Assembly (NCBI GenBank): GCA_947168335.1 | Contig: CAMVLM010000026.1 | Span: 1-35,085, forward strand | From: an uncultured Butyrivibrio sp. | GTDB taxonomy: Bacteria > Bacillota > Clostridia > Lachnospirales > Lachnospiraceae | DNA: 35,085 bases | Direction of reading: 5' to 3' | In this document: positions 25,679 through 34,907 of the stretch, piece after piece | Layout of the letters: each line of letters starts with the position of its first letter | How positions within the stretch are numbered: the stretch's first letter is position 1 | Translations under genes and position numbers: made by a program | The notes under the pieces: model-generated | Seen by the model: the letters and a program-made list of their open reading frames with translations, nothing else | Told to the model about the DNA's origin: nothing | The model's database searches: none

Positions 25679-26752
25679 TCATTTATTTTTTTCGATATAT
25701 TCTTTAAGGAATGCTATGAGTTTGTCCATCTCCCCGTCAGTACCAATGGTGATACGGAGATACTCTGATATTCTGTCTGCATTCCAATGTCTTACATAGA
25801 TACCTGCAGCCTTAAGGGCATTAAAAAGCTCATCTCCAGAGATTTTCTCATGTTTTGCAAAAATAAAGTTAGCTCTGGACTCAGGGAAAGTGAATCCCAG
25901 TTCCTTAAGCTCACCCTTAACACGTTCTCTTGTTTTAATGATCCTGCCACATATGTCCTTGAAATATGCATCATCCTCAATAGCTGCAGCACCAAGTTCG
26001 ATTGACGGCCTGTTCATTGTATATGAATTGAAGGAAAACTTCACGTCCTGCATATACCTGATAAGCTTTTTACTTCCAAAAGCATATCCAATTCTCATAC
26101 CTGCCATAGCTCTTGACTTGGAGAAAGTCTGAACGACCAGGAGATTGTCGTACTTCTCAATAAGAGGAAGCGCACTCTCCCCGCCAAAATCAATATATGC
26201 CTCATCCACAATAACGATGGAATCTCTGTTGTGCTCTATTACCTTTTCAATTTCCGAAACCGGCTCAAAGATACCAACAGGCGCATTTGGATTTGCGATT
26301 ATCACACCGCCGTTAGGTGTGTTTTCTGCATAGTAATCCTCAAAGTGGATTTTGAAATCATCATCCAGCGGAAGTCTCTTGTAGGGGACTCTGTACAGAT
26401 CAGCCCATACATCATAGAACGAATATGTGATATCAGGGAAAAGAACCGGCTTATCTGAATTGAAAAAAGTAAGAAAAGCCATGGACAGCACATCATCTGA
26501 TCCCACACCGACAAAAATCTGATCCTCCGGTACCTTGTAGTACTTTGAAAGAGCATTAACCAGTGCGTGTGCTTCAGGATCCGAGTACAATCTGAAATCC
26601 TCATATTTCAGTTTATTCTCAAGAATATCTCTTACACCCGGTGCCGGCGGATAAGGGCACTCATTTGTATTGAGTTTGATGATATTCTTATCCTTAGGCT
26701 GCTCCCCGGGTACATAGGGGACAACTTTTCTTACATTCTCTTCCCAGCTCAT
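25679..26752 (-). CDS. hisC: Histidinol-phosphate aminotransferase-like enzyme
   Basis: PLP enzyme of class I/II that makes histidinol phosphate from imidazole-acetol phosphate. 357 residues from the ATG at 26752, which follows GAGGAGAG; codons further upstream are not needed. Seen: KLNTNECPYPPAPGV, VGVGSDDVL, NPNAPVG, VDEAYIDFGG and the Schiff-base Lys212 in VQTFSKSRAMAGMRIGYA, then NFIFAKH and the C-terminal RITIGTDGEMDKLI. No other his genes are near, so activity on an aromatic amino acid is an alternative. Confidence 0.93.
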   Translation of the reverse strand: MSWEENVRKVVPYVPGEQPKDKNIIKLNTNECPYPPAPGVRDILENKLKYEDFRLYSDPEAHALVNALSKYYKVPEDQIFVGVGSDDVLSMAFLTFFNSDKPVLFPDITYSFYDVWADLYRVPYKRLPLDDDFKIHFEDYYAENTPNGGVIIANPNAPVGIFEPVSEIEKVIEHNRDSIVIVDEAYIDFGGESALPLIEKYDNLLVVQTFSKSRAMAGMRIGYAFGSKKLIRYMQDVKFSFNSYTMNRPSIELGAAAIEDDAYFKDICGRIIKTRERVKGELKELGFTFPESRANFIFAKHEKISGDELFNALKAAGIYVRHWNADRISEYLRITIGTDGEMDKLIAFLKEYIEKNK

Positions 26753-26771
26753 TTTTTCTCTCCTCTTTTGC

Positions 26772-26800
26772 AAAACAAAGAATTTCCATTGAAATTCCTT
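26772..26800 (-). terminator. Hairpin between the GT-C gene and hisC
   Basis: On the minus strand GAATTTC-AATG-GAAATTC (26780-26797), extended by AAA/TTT with one bulge, is followed by TTTGTTTTGC. The stem is short and AT-rich, so it would be a partial terminator or attenuator ahead of hisC. No separate hisC promoter is obvious in the 60-base gap. Confidence 0.5.
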
Positions 26801-26812
26801 TTATATACATAC

Positions 26813-28468
26813 TTATGCTATATCCCAGAACATATAAACTATAAGCGATCCTGCAAGGCATGCTGCCATACAGAAATTTGTAACAGGCACTACATACTTT
26901 GATATTCCTTCTTTTCCCAGCTTCTGACAATTGATAAAGCCAAGCGAAGTGAAAACAAGGCATGCTGTCATATATCTGAAATCACTGCTGCAGGTGTATG
27001 GATATTTGAATACATACAATGAAAAACTAAGCAGCATGAAAATATATGTGAAAAGTAAAAATGTTGTTCTCTCTACTTTATTAACAGCATCTTTTGTGCT
27101 TACAACGCCCTTTTTAGTCTCTTCCTTTGTGGGATAAGGAAGAGCGAATTTTACGGATTTTGCCTCCGTGATAAGTTTTTTGAAATATGTTGCAATGAAA
27201 ACAACAGTTGTTACAAGCGCCACGATAATTGAAGCCACATAAGCTATCTGTGCAAAAGACAAAAGATAGTCATTTATCTCAGCAGGAAATGCCTCCGCAA
27301 ATAGCCCTGTCTGAAACAGTATAACCCATGTATTGTGAATCGCCCTGGCACTTATCGGATGGAACGGAAACTCTATATGCAGGTCAAAAATTGACGGTAT
27401 TCCAATTATTGACCATACAGAATACTCCCCTGTATACATCACCGATTCGTTAGGTATTATTGCCGGTGAAGGTATACCGGGCTTTTCTCCGAACAGTATC
27501 ATATTCCTGATGATATAAGATAATCCAATCGGAATAGCGATAACTCCAAAAACCAGGTACTGAAGAAGAATGTTCTTACGGCTGAGAATATTGCCGTCCT
27601 TGAAAGCATCTATCAGTGCAATAAGGAAAACCAGCGCCAGCGAAAATGCGCAGATTGCCGTATTCAGCTTGCTTATCATTCCAAATCCCAGTGCCAGTGC
27701 TATAAGAATGATGTTCTTAAAGCTCTTTTCCCTGATCCAGACAAGAGCTCTCCAGATTGTACAAAGGAGCAGCAAAAGTGCCAGTATATCATTATTAACA
27801 GAGCCTCCCAAAACCATCATTCTTGGATGGAAAGCAAAGAGGATCATTCCGGGTATTATGTACTTATCTTCAATATCAGCTTCTTTAAGTATAAGAAGCA
27901 TGACCACCATGCAAAGTCCCGAATAGATAAGTGTGGGAATCTGAAGATTCTCAAAAGCAAGCACCTCAGGTACTCCCAGAAACCTCTGAACGGTCAGCCA
28001 TACAGCCTCTATAACATGATGAAGCGGCGGATGATAATAACCGAAGTATTCATACGGATCCATGCTGGGCAGGTGGAAGAATTTATAGATATACTCTATA
28101 TATCCAATATGACCGTTATTTATGTCAGGAGTGCCAAAGCCTGAAAATGTGCCGCCGTCGTTCTGCAATGTGGTTATATCATAGAACAGCACATATCCGG
28201 CACGCATAAGCATCCCAAACCATACAGTCCACAATATACCTCTGTCCCCGTTTATCTCTCTTTTTATAATCTCTTTTATCAAAATAAACAGGCTGACAGA
28301 ACCTATAAGAAATACCATTGCTATCTGAGGCTGCTTTGCTGCTCCTCCTGCGATTGAGGTGTAATAATTCCCCTGCAGAACAGCAGTGATCAGAGCTACT
28401 GCCAGAATTATCAAAACAGCTTTAACCTGAGTTGTTTTATTTTTCTTATTACTTTTTTGTGACTGCAT
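26813..28468 (-). CDS. GT-C-type membrane glycosyltransferase (PMT/ArnT/DUF2142-like)
   Basis: 551 residues with about 10-12 membrane segments. Features of the GT-C superfamily: an acidic residue in the first outer loop region (YDITTLQNDGGTFSG), YYHPPLHHVIEAVW, the FAFHPRMMVLGGSVNNDILALLLLL segment and MISKLNTAICA. Such enzymes use polyprenyl-phosphate sugars outside the membrane to modify lipids, wall polymers or proteins; donor and acceptor cannot be told here. The cytosolic-looking loop KKLITEAKSVKFALPYPTKEETKKG precedes the last TM group. It lies 16 bases after the lipoprotein gene at 28485, so the two probably act on the same surface process. Confidence 0.82.
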   Translation of the reverse strand: MQSQKSNKKNKTTQVKAVLIILAVALITAVLQGNYYTSIAGGAAKQPQIAMVFLIGSVSLFILIKEIIKREINGDRGILWTVWFGMLMRAGYVLFYDITTLQNDGGTFSGFGTPDINNGHIGYIEYIYKFFHLPSMDPYEYFGYYHPPLHHVIEAVWLTVQRFLGVPEVLAFENLQIPTLIYSGLCMVVMLLILKEADIEDKYIIPGMILFAFHPRMMVLGGSVNNDILALLLLLCTIWRALVWIREKSFKNIILIALALGFGMISKLNTAICAFSLALVFLIALIDAFKDGNILSRKNILLQYLVFGVIAIPIGLSYIIRNMILFGEKPGIPSPAIIPNESVMYTGEYSVWSIIGIPSIFDLHIEFPFHPISARAIHNTWVILFQTGLFAEAFPAEINDYLLSFAQIAYVASIIVALVTTVVFIATYFKKLITEAKSVKFALPYPTKEETKKGVVSTKDAVNKVERTTFLLFTYIFMLLSFSLYVFKYPYTCSSDFRYMTACLVFTSLGFINCQKLGKEGISKYVVPVTNFCMAACLAGSLIVYMFWDIA

Positions 28469-28484
28469 AAAAACCTTTCCAAAC

Positions 28485-29639
28485 CTAAAACACTGTATTT
28501 ACATCGGATATCTCACCGTTTTCATCTATTTTGTAGCTCCAGATCGCATGTCCCGGAAGCCTGTGTTCTGTAAGATATCTTGTTCCGTCCACTTCGAAAA
28601 TATTGTAAGGCGTTCCTCCGCCTACAAAGTATTTGTCATAAATAATCTCATAATCCCCGGATGAAAGACCGGCCAAGTCCTTAGTCCTTAGCATTGTTGC
28701 TGCGTCCTGGCTGCCTGTTACATCCGTAGAAACAGTAATGTAATAATATGGTGCATCATAACGCATAGACGCCATACCTGCAAGCGCATCCGCAACCGGA
28801 ATCTGCTCCTTTATCTCAAATGTATATTTGTCGCATTTGATTATACCTGAGGCAGAACCCTTCGCCGTTATCCCGGAAACAAAATAAATGTCATTTCCAT
28901 CCATATAAAAAGAGCGGATATATGTGCCGTCAAGACTCTCCACTTTTCTTATCTCAGTAAGATACAATTTGGCAGAGTCTGCTTCTCTTCTGAAAATATA
29001 CATCTCTCCCGTGGTCGAGCTCCACACATAAAAGGCTTTGTCTTCCTCATCATATACAGTGTAGTGGGGGCGTTTTCCTATATCATTAAAAACCTGTGTA
29101 TTTACATAAACAGCGCCGCGTATCTCAAACACCAGCACTCTGTTATTCTCAGTATCATCCACCAGGAAAACTGTTCCATCTCCTGCCATTGTATGCGGCT
29201 GATTGGCATCCTTAGTCAATACCTTCCACTCATTCAGCGGAGTAGTGAGATTATCACTGTATATTACCTGATTATGATAACAATCCACAATGAACCAGTC
29301 ATCCCCTATTTTATTAATATATGTTGGAACGCTCAGGGTGTATTCCGTATTTTGAACCGGGTTCTTGCTTTCATCAGAACCGATATCGGAAACAGCTTCA
29401 GATGCCTTAATGTAGCCATCAGCCACAGTCCATGGGGTATCCTTGTACTGGCTTTCACTTTCCTTTGGCACTTCTGCTTCACTGTTATCAGAGCCTTTAC
29501 AGCCTGCAAATGAAAAGATACCTGCAGTTGCCAGGATCAGCGCAAGGCTTTTTGTGGCAATTACAGCTGCGCTTATTTTACATATTCTTTTTTCCCCGAA
29601 ATGGATTTCCCTGTTATTTATAAGCCGCATACCTTTCAC
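28485..29639 (-). CDS. Surface lipoprotein with probable beta-propeller fold, unknown function
   Basis: 384 residues from GTG at 29639; the in-frame ATG at 29630 is equally possible and neither has an ideal SD. The signal sequence is long: a basic stretch to about residue 30, then KSLALILATAGIFSFAGC with a clear lipobox (FAGC). A Ser/Glu/Asp linker follows. The mature part is built of short repeated beta-strand units (YINKIGDDWFIVDCYHNQVIYSD, MAGDGTVFLVDDTENNRVLVFEI, HYTVYDEEDKAFYVWSS, FYMDGNDIYFVSG), an NHL/YVTN-like propeller pattern. No enzymatic motif is visible. It is directly upstream of the GT-C transferase and could present or recognise the glycan that enzyme makes. Confidence 0.82.
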   Translation of the reverse strand: MKGMRLINNREIHFGEKRICKISAAVIATKSLALILATAGIFSFAGCKGSDNSEAEVPKESESQYKDTPWTVADGYIKASEAVSDIGSDESKNPVQNTEYTLSVPTYINKIGDDWFIVDCYHNQVIYSDNLTTPLNEWKVLTKDANQPHTMAGDGTVFLVDDTENNRVLVFEIRGAVYVNTQVFNDIGKRPHYTVYDEEDKAFYVWSSTTGEMYIFRREADSAKLYLTEIRKVESLDGTYIRSFYMDGNDIYFVSGITAKGSASGIIKCDKYTFEIKEQIPVADALAGMASMRYDAPYYYITVSTDVTGSQDAATMLRTKDLAGLSSGDYEIIYDKYFVGGGTPYNIFEVDGTRYLTEHRLPGHAIWSYKIDENGEISDVNTVF

Positions 29640-29673
29640 TTCTTACAATAAGATTTTGAGATAAAACATAATC

Positions 29674-29702
29674 ATTATATACATTCTTCTTAATAAAAGA
29701 AA
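29674..29702 (-). promoter_or_regulatory. Probable promoter for lipoprotein-GT-C-hisC unit
   Basis: A perfect -10 TATAAT (minus strand, 29674-29679) lies just after the terminator hairpin of the preceding gene. The -35 at 29697-29702 (TTTCTT) is poor and overlaps the terminator T-tract. The -10 sits about 40 bases from the lipoprotein start. Confidence 0.5.
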
Positions 29703-29731
29703 GGCTTTGGTGCATTACGCTCCAAAGCCTT
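29697..29731 (-). terminator. Terminator of the GT2/TPR gene
   Basis: AAGGCTTTGG...GC pairs with GC...CCAAAGCCTT (29701-29731), an 11- to 13-bp stem with one mismatch and a 5-base loop, followed on the minus strand by TTTCTTTTATT. It separates the GT2 gene from the lipoprotein gene. Confidence 0.88.
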
Positions 29732-29744
29732 CATGTATTGCATT

Positions 29745-30773
29745 TTATTCATTTGATGGCATTTCCCATTTATTGGCTTCGTTCTCATAATCCTGAGCCT
29801 GTTCCAGATTACCGAGTTCACGATAGCACTCTGAAATTTTCTTCATCGCCATATCTCCGCCTCTGTGAGCATCAATTATAGGAGAAGTCTCATATGCTGC
29901 ATTGAAATACCATACGATAGCTTCATCAAGATCTCCCTTATTCCTGTAGAAATTACCAAGTTCGAAGCACATCTCACTTGAAGGAATTGTAGTAAGATCC
30001 TTGAGTGAATACTTTAAAAGTTCCTCTGAACTTCCATCAAGAACTGCTATATGTGCAAGTACGCATGCAGCTTCCTTAATCTGGTCCAGATCCCTGTTAT
30101 TATCAACAATGGACTCTTCAAAAAACTCTTTGGCCAGCATGAAATCTTCATCTGTGCCGACCATAAACAGTTCCTTGGCATACATTCTGTGAAGCCTCTT
30201 GGAAATATATGCACCCTCTCTGACAGCTCTTCTGAAAGCCGTAAGGTCACGCTCACCATGATCCTCAGTGGGATTGTGCTGTATCTCCACTTCACTGTTG
30301 CAAACTGTAGGATCCAGTTTTATTGTCTCATGAATAGGATCCTGCCAGATGAAATTCCTGACTCTTCTGAAAAGCTTGGGCCTAAGCTCCTTGTCATAGT
30401 TATAGATTGTATTATGACTGAGCTGATTGCAGTAATACATCTGCACCACATCTATATCAAGCTCATCAATGTCTTCCTTAAGCTTCTTAAAGCGCTCTCT
30501 GTTCTCTTCATCAATATACTCGTCAGCATCAGCGGTATATATGAATTCACAGGTTGCCTGTTCAAAGGAATAATTCCTTGCATCAGAAAAGCTTCCCGTC
30601 CACTTAAAGTCAAACACCTTTGCCCCATAAGATTTGGCAATCTCTTTCGTTTTGTCCGTAGATCCTGTATCCACAATGATCATCTCATCCACAAGATCCT
30701 TAACACAGTCAAGACAGGTTCCCAGCTTATCTTCTTCGTTCTTAACTATCATACAAAGACTAACTGTAATCAT
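29745..30773 (-). CDS. Family 2 glycosyltransferase with C-terminal TPR-like helices
   Basis: 342 residues from the ATG at 30773 (SD GAGGGG); MITVSLCMIVKNEEDKL is the classic GT2 start. GT-A motifs: IIVDTGSTDKT (33-42), WTGSFSDARN and the metal-binding DxD as DAD at 82-84 (ADADEY). HETIKLDP near 160 is the acceptor-side HE motif. After about residue 190 the protein is helical, with a TPR-like run (FELGNFYRNKGDLDEAIVWYFNAAY, ISECYRELGNLEQAQDYENEA). Architectures like this occur in protein- or peptide-modifying and surface-glycan transferases; the substrate is unknown. It has its own strong promoter at 30854-30882 and its own terminator, so it forms a single-gene unit. Confidence 0.92.
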   Translation of the reverse strand: MITVSLCMIVKNEEDKLGTCLDCVKDLVDEMIIVDTGSTDKTKEIAKSYGAKVFDFKWTGSFSDARNYSFEQATCEFIYTADADEYIDEENRERFKKLKEDIDELDIDVVQMYYCNQLSHNTIYNYDKELRPKLFRRVRNFIWQDPIHETIKLDPTVCNSEVEIQHNPTEDHGERDLTAFRRAVREGAYISKRLHRMYAKELFMVGTDEDFMLAKEFFEESIVDNNRDLDQIKEAACVLAHIAVLDGSSEELLKYSLKDLTTIPSSEMCFELGNFYRNKGDLDEAIVWYFNAAYETSPIIDAHRGGDMAMKKISECYRELGNLEQAQDYENEANKWEMPSNE

Positions 30774-30824
30774 AGCAATACCCCTCATAATGCACCAAAC
30801 GATTAACACTCATCAGTCCATATC

Positions 30825-30840
30825 TGTCGAAATATCGACA
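30825..30840. promoter_or_regulatory. 6-4-6 inverted repeat in the GT2 leader
   Basis: TGTCGA-AATA-TCGACA is a perfect inverted repeat with a 4-base centre, 7 to 22 bases after the predicted transcription start and 52 bases before the ATG. It could be an operator or a small RNA hairpin. It does not match the SOS box or other operators I know. Confidence 0.6.
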
Positions 30841-30853
30841 ATTACTTATTTAT

Positions 30854-30882
30854 ATCTTACTAGGCAACCTAATTTATGTCAA
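30854..30882 (-). promoter_or_regulatory. Promoter of the GT2/TPR gene
   Basis: A perfect TTGACA (minus strand, 30877-30882), a 17-base spacer and TAAGAT (30854-30859). The -35 starts one base after the prfB stop codon (30884-30886), and no terminator lies between, so prfB read-through also reaches this gene. Confidence 0.78.
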
Positions 30883-30883
30883 T

Positions 30884-32026
30884 TTACTCTTCTTCTGTGT
30901 CTCCGACGGGCTTGCCACCTGTTGCGAGCCACTTGAGGTATGCATTGATGAAGGGATCAAGATCACCGTCAAGTACTCCGTCTGCATTGGAACTCTTCTC
31001 ACCTGTTCTGGTATCATTAACCATTGTGTAAGGCTGAAGAACGTAAGATCTTATCTGGTTACCCCAGGCAATATCCTTAACTTCTCCTCTGATACCATCA
31101 ATCTTTGCCTGCTGCTCTTCAAGCTTGAGCATATAAAGCTTGGCCTTGAGCATCTGCATAGCCTTATCCTTATTCTGGAACTGAGATCTCTCGTTCTGAC
31201 ATGTTACTACTATATTAGTAGGAAGATGAGTGATACGGATAGCTGATGAAGTCTTATTGATATGCTGTCCACCTGCACCACTTGAACGATATGTATCAAT
31301 TCTCAGATCCTCAGGGTTGATCTCAACGTCAAGATCATCCTCGATATCAGGCATAACATCCAGTGATACGAAAGATGTCTGTCTCTTGCCCTGTGCATTG
31401 AAGGGGCTGATACGAACAAGTCTGTGTACACCCTTCTCAGACTTAAGAAGACCGTATGCATTTGTACCGTCAATCTGGAACTGTACGTACTTAAGACCAG
31501 CCTCATCTCCGTCGAGGATATCAAGAACCTCAATCTTGAAGCCCTTTCTCTCAGCCCATCTTGTGTACATACGGTAAAGCATATTACACCAGTCACAAGC
31601 CTCTGTTCCGCCTGCACCTGCAGCAAGTCTCAAAATAGCGTTACATCCGTCATACTCGCCGCTCAAAAGATTATTGATACGGATCTCCTCAAGAGTATCC
31701 TTAAATGAATCAAGCTCGCCTCTGATCTCCGCAGCCATGTCATCATCATCTACACCTTCTGCATTCTGAAGATCGATGAGATCCATGATATCGTCATACT
31801 GCTTATGCAAAGCTTCTACCTGTGCAACAAGATCCTGCATGTTCTTAAGATTTCTTGTCTTCTTATTAGCCTTGTCAGCATCATCCCAAAAGGTGGGCTC
31901 TTCCATTTCACGGGAAAGCTCTTCTATGATCTTCTTCTTGGAATCAAGATCCAAAGAACCTGTTACCTCGTCCAAAGTACCTCTGAGGCCGGAAAGCTCA
32001 ACCTTCATCTGATCAAGTATTACCAT
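30884..32026 (-). CDS. prfB: Peptide chain release factor 2, without the programmed frameshift
   Basis: Releases peptides at UGA and UAA. 380 residues from the ATG at 32026 (SD GGAAGGA). It has the UGA-specific tripeptide SPF at 207-209 and the catalytic GGQ at 252-254 (RSSGAGGQHINKTS). Most prfB genes need a +1 shift at a UGA in codon 26 (CUU UGA C). Here codons 24-26 read TCT TTG GAT (Ser-Leu-Asp) and the frame is open throughout, so UGA autoregulation is absent. It follows secA, a conserved order in Gram-positives. A strong hairpin lies in its leader at 32051-32079. Confidence 0.97.
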   Translation of the reverse strand: MVILDQMKVELSGLRGTLDEVTGSLDLDSKKKIIEELSREMEEPTFWDDADKANKKTRNLKNMQDLVAQVEALHKQYDDIMDLIDLQNAEGVDDDDMAAEIRGELDSFKDTLEEIRINNLLSGEYDGCNAILRLAAGAGGTEACDWCNMLYRMYTRWAERKGFKIEVLDILDGDEAGLKYVQFQIDGTNAYGLLKSEKGVHRLVRISPFNAQGKRQTSFVSLDVMPDIEDDLDVEINPEDLRIDTYRSSGAGGQHINKTSSAIRITHLPTNIVVTCQNERSQFQNKDKAMQMLKAKLYMLKLEEQQAKIDGIRGEVKDIAWGNQIRSYVLQPYTMVNDTRTGEKSSNADGVLDGDLDPFINAYLKWLATGGKPVGDTEEE

Positions 32027-32050
32027 ATTTATTCCTTCCAATTCTCATGG

Positions 32051-32079
32051 GAAATGCAGAGCTCATCACTCTGCATTTC
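32051..32079 (-). other. Strong hairpin in the secA-prfB intergenic region
   Basis: GAAATGCAGAG (32051-32061) and CTCTGCATTTC (32069-32079) form a perfect 11-bp stem with a 7-base loop. The 3' flank on the minus strand is CCCATGAGAATTGGAAGGA, the prfB SD region, with no T-run. It is therefore not a terminator; it more likely shields or processes the prfB leader about 25 bases before the start codon. Confidence 0.7.
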
Positions 32080-32132
32080 GTGTAAACGTTCATTAGTAAA
32101 GCAACTTATATTATCAATTAAATGTTACCAGG

Positions 32133-34703
32133 TCAACCCTTGCCTTTACCGTGGCAGTTCTTGTACTTCTTACCACTTCCGCACGGGCAGGGATCATTGG
32201 GATAAACCTTGGCTTCCATACGCTTAACAGGTTCCTTTGCTGCGGAATCATCCTTGTTTGTACCTGTAACTTTAGCAACCTGCTCACGCTCAACCTTCTC
32301 CTCGATATGAACATTGAAGAGCAGACGAACTGTATCCTCTTTGATGTTGCGTGTCATCTCATCGAACATCTCAAAGCCGGCAAGCTTGTACTCAATCTTA
32401 GGATCTCTCTGGGCAAAAGCCTGAAGGCCGATACCCTGACGAAGCTGATCCATGTCATCGATGTGATCCATCCATTTTCTGTCGATAACCTTAAGAAGGA
32501 TAACTCGCTCAATCTCACGGATTGTCTCGGGTTCAGGGAATTCTGCTTCCTTCTCCTCATAAAGTTTGACAGCTTCTTCCTTGAGCTGCTGCTTAAGGCC
32601 GTTCTTTGTAAGCTTGTTGATGCGTCCTCTGTTTATCTTCTTAAGAGGAATGATGGGAAGTAACAGCTCATTGAGCTCATTAAGATTCCAGTCATCTGCA
32701 TCTGTAACTTCACCTACAACAGTCTCAACAGACTCCTCAACTATATCAGTGATCATCTTATATACGGTGTCACGCATGCTGTCACCGTTAAGAACTCTCT
32801 TACGCTCATCATAGATGATCTCACGCTGTTCATTATTAACCTGGTCGTACTCAAGAAGGTTTTTACGGATACCGAAGTTGTTATCCTCGATCTTCTTCTG
32901 AGCTGACTCAATTGCCTTGGAAAGTGCCTTGTGTTCGATTTCCTGTCCTTCCGGAATTCCAAGAGAGTTAAACATGGAAATAAGTCTCTCTGAACCGAAA
33001 AGTCTGAGCAGGTTATCCTCAAGTGAAAGAAAGAACTTGGATTCACCGGGATCTCCCTGACGTCCGGAACGTCCACGCAGCTGATTATCAATTCGTCTAC
33101 TCTCATGACGCTCAGTACCGATGATCTTAAGACCACCAACTGCAACAGCTTCATCATCGAGCTTAATATCTGTACCACGGCCTGCCATGTTTGTTGCGAT
33201 TGTAACTGCACCGTGTTTTCCGGCCTCAGCAACTATCTGAGCTTCCATCTCATGGAACTTGGCATTAAGTACGTTATGAGGAATACCGCGCTTCTTAAGA
33301 AGCTTACTAACTTCCTCTGATGATTCGATTGTAATAGTACCTACAAGTACGGGCTGTCCCTTATCGTGAGCTTCCTGAACAGCATCAGCTACAGCGTGAA
33401 GCTTCTCCTTCTTGGTCTTGTAAACAGCATCCTGATGATCGATACGGATTACCGGCTTGTTGGTAGGAATCTCGATAACGTCCATTCCGTAAATATCACG
33501 GAACTCTCTCTCCTCGGTAAGAGCTGTACCTGTCATACCGCACTTCTTCTCAAATTTATTGAAGAAGTTCTGGAAAGTGATTGTAGCAAGAGTCTTGGAC
33601 TCGCGCTTAACCTTAACATGCTCTTTAGCCTCGATTGCCTGATGAAGACCATCTGAATAACGGCGTCCCGGCATAACACGTCCGGTAAACTCATCAACGA
33701 TAAGTACCTCATCATCCTTAACGATATAGTCATGATCCTTGGCCATAAGGTTGTTAGCTCTAAGAGCAAGAATGATATTGTGCTGAATCTCAAGGTTATC
33801 AGGATCTGCAAGGTTATCTATACGGAAGAAATTCTCAACCTTGGAAACACCCTGTGCAGTAAGGTTAACCAGCTTATCCTTCTCATTTACTATGAAGTCA
33901 CCGGTCTCCTCCTGCTCGATACCCATGATGGCATCCATCTTGGAGAAATCCTCCATATCCTCACCTCTTGTCATCTGCTTGGCAAGGATATCGCAAGCCT
34001 CGTAAAGCTTTGTTGATTTATCACTCTGTCCTGAAATAATAAGAGGGGTACGTGCTTCATCAATAAGGATTGAGTCAATCTCATCGATGATGGCGTAATG
34101 AAGGCCTCTGAGTACGCACTGCTCTTTGTAGATTGCCATGTTATCACGAAGGTAATCGAAACCAAGTTCATTATTTGTAACGTAGGTAATATCACAGTTG
34201 TAAGCCTGCTTACGCTCCTCACTGGACATGTCATTAAGAACAACACCTACTGTAAGTCCGAGGAATTCGTGAACCTTACCCATCCACTCAGCGTCACGCT
34301 TTGCCAGATAGTCATTGACGGTAACAACGTGAACGCCCTTACCTTCAAGTGCATCAAGGTATGAAGGAAGTGTAGCAACAAGTGTCTTACCTTCACCGGT
34401 ACGCATTTCTGCGATACGGCCCTGATGCAGGATAACTCCACCTATGAGCTGCACTCTGAAATGCTCCATTCCTAGAACTCTGCATGCGGCCTCTCTGACA
34501 GTTGCATATGCTTCAGGCAAAATATCATCGATAGTCTCGCCGCCCTCCAGTCTTTTTTTGAACTCTTCTGTTTTGGCCTTAAGTTCATCATCGGAGAGCT
34601 TTTTCATCTCAGGCTGCAGACTCTCAATCTTATCCACAGTGCCCTGGATTCTTTTAAGCTCACGCTCACTATGTGTACCAATAATCTTGTCAATAATACT
34701 CAT
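32133..34703 (-). CDS. secA: Protein translocase ATPase SecA
   Basis: Motor that pushes preproteins through SecYEG at the membrane. 856 residues, normal for Gram-positive SecA1. Seen: N-terminal amphipathic helix, Walker A MRTGEGKT (about 100-107), [18 protein letters not shown]-box form [21 protein letters not shown], preprotein cross-linking domain, [11 protein letters not shown] and [13 protein letters not shown] in the second nucleotide-binding fold, helical scaffold and wing domain. The C-terminus has the zinc tail [14 protein letters not shown] for SecB or ribosome contact. The SD is GGAG. It precedes prfB by about 105 bases. Confidence 0.99.
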   Translation of the reverse strand: MSIIDKIIGTHSERELKRIQGTVDKIESLQPEMKKLSDDELKAKTEEFKKRLEGGETIDDILPEAYATVREAACRVLGMEHFRVQLIGGVILHQGRIAEMRTGEGKTLVATLPSYLDALEGKGVHVVTVNDYLAKRDAEWMGKVHEFLGLTVGVVLNDMSSEERKQAYNCDITYVTNNELGFDYLRDNMAIYKEQCVLRGLHYAIIDEIDSILIDEARTPLIISGQSDKSTKLYEACDILAKQMTRGEDMEDFSKMDAIMGIEQEETGDFIVNEKDKLVNLTAQGVSKVENFFRIDNLADPDNLEIQHNIILALRANNLMAKDHDYIVKDDEVLIVDEFTGRVMPGRRYSDGLHQAIEAKEHVKVKRESKTLATITFQNFFNKFEKKCGMTGTALTEEREFRDIYGMDVIEIPTNKPVIRIDHQDAVYKTKKEKLHAVADAVQEAHDKGQPVLVGTITIESSEEVSKLLKKRGIPHNVLNAKFHEMEAQIVAEAGKHGAVTIATNMAGRGTDIKLDDEAVAVGGLKIIGTERHESRRIDNQLRGRSGRQGDPGESKFFLSLEDNLLRLFGSERLISMFNSLGIPEGQEIEHKALSKAIESAQKKIEDNNFGIRKNLLEYDQVNNEQREIIYDERKRVLNGDSMRDTVYKMITDIVEESVETVVGEVTDADDWNLNELNELLLPIIPLKKINRGRINKLTKNGLKQQLKEEAVKLYEEKEAEFPEPETIREIERVILLKVIDRKWMDHIDDMDQLRQGIGLQAFAQRDPKIEYKLAGFEMFDEMTRNIKEDTVRLLFNVHIEEKVEREQVAKVTGTNKDDSAAKEPVKRMEAKVYPNDPCPCGSGKKYKNCHGKGKG

Positions 34704-34797
34704 TTGTTACACTCCATAAAAATCTATTTTCTCATCAAAAATGATGCGTCGGTCTTATGTAATCGATTCTATAAATTCAGACAAAACCGCAACTGTC

Positions 34798-34826
34798 ATT
34801 TTACCAAATTACATAAACATTATCAA
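34798..34826 (-). promoter_or_regulatory. Promoter of secA-prfB
   Basis: On the minus strand TTGATA (34821-34826), 17 bases, TAAAAT (34798-34803): each hexamer has five of six consensus bases. About 95 bases of leader precede the secA ATG. It lies directly after the terminator of the upstream peptidase gene. Confidence 0.72.
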
Positions 34827-34845
34827 CCACAACAAAAATGCTATT

Positions 34846-34893
34846 AAAACGCCTCAGAGAACCCATTTTTACTGAATTCCCTGAGGCATTATT
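34846..34893. terminator. Terminator after the S41 peptidase gene
   Basis: GCCTCAG (34851-34857) pairs with CTGAGGC (34881-34887); on the minus strand the stem continues through a G-U pair and GAA/TTC. GTTTTAATAG follows on the minus strand and ATTATTTTTCG on the plus strand, so it could act both ways. Confidence 0.82.
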
Positions 34894-34907
34894 TTTCGCT
34901 GTTCAGA

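Noticed and set aside
32081-32094. Catabolite-response element controlling prfB
   Set aside because: Only the left half (TGTAAACG) matches and the right half is not symmetric; catabolite control of a release factor is unlikely. Kept only as context for the leader hairpin.
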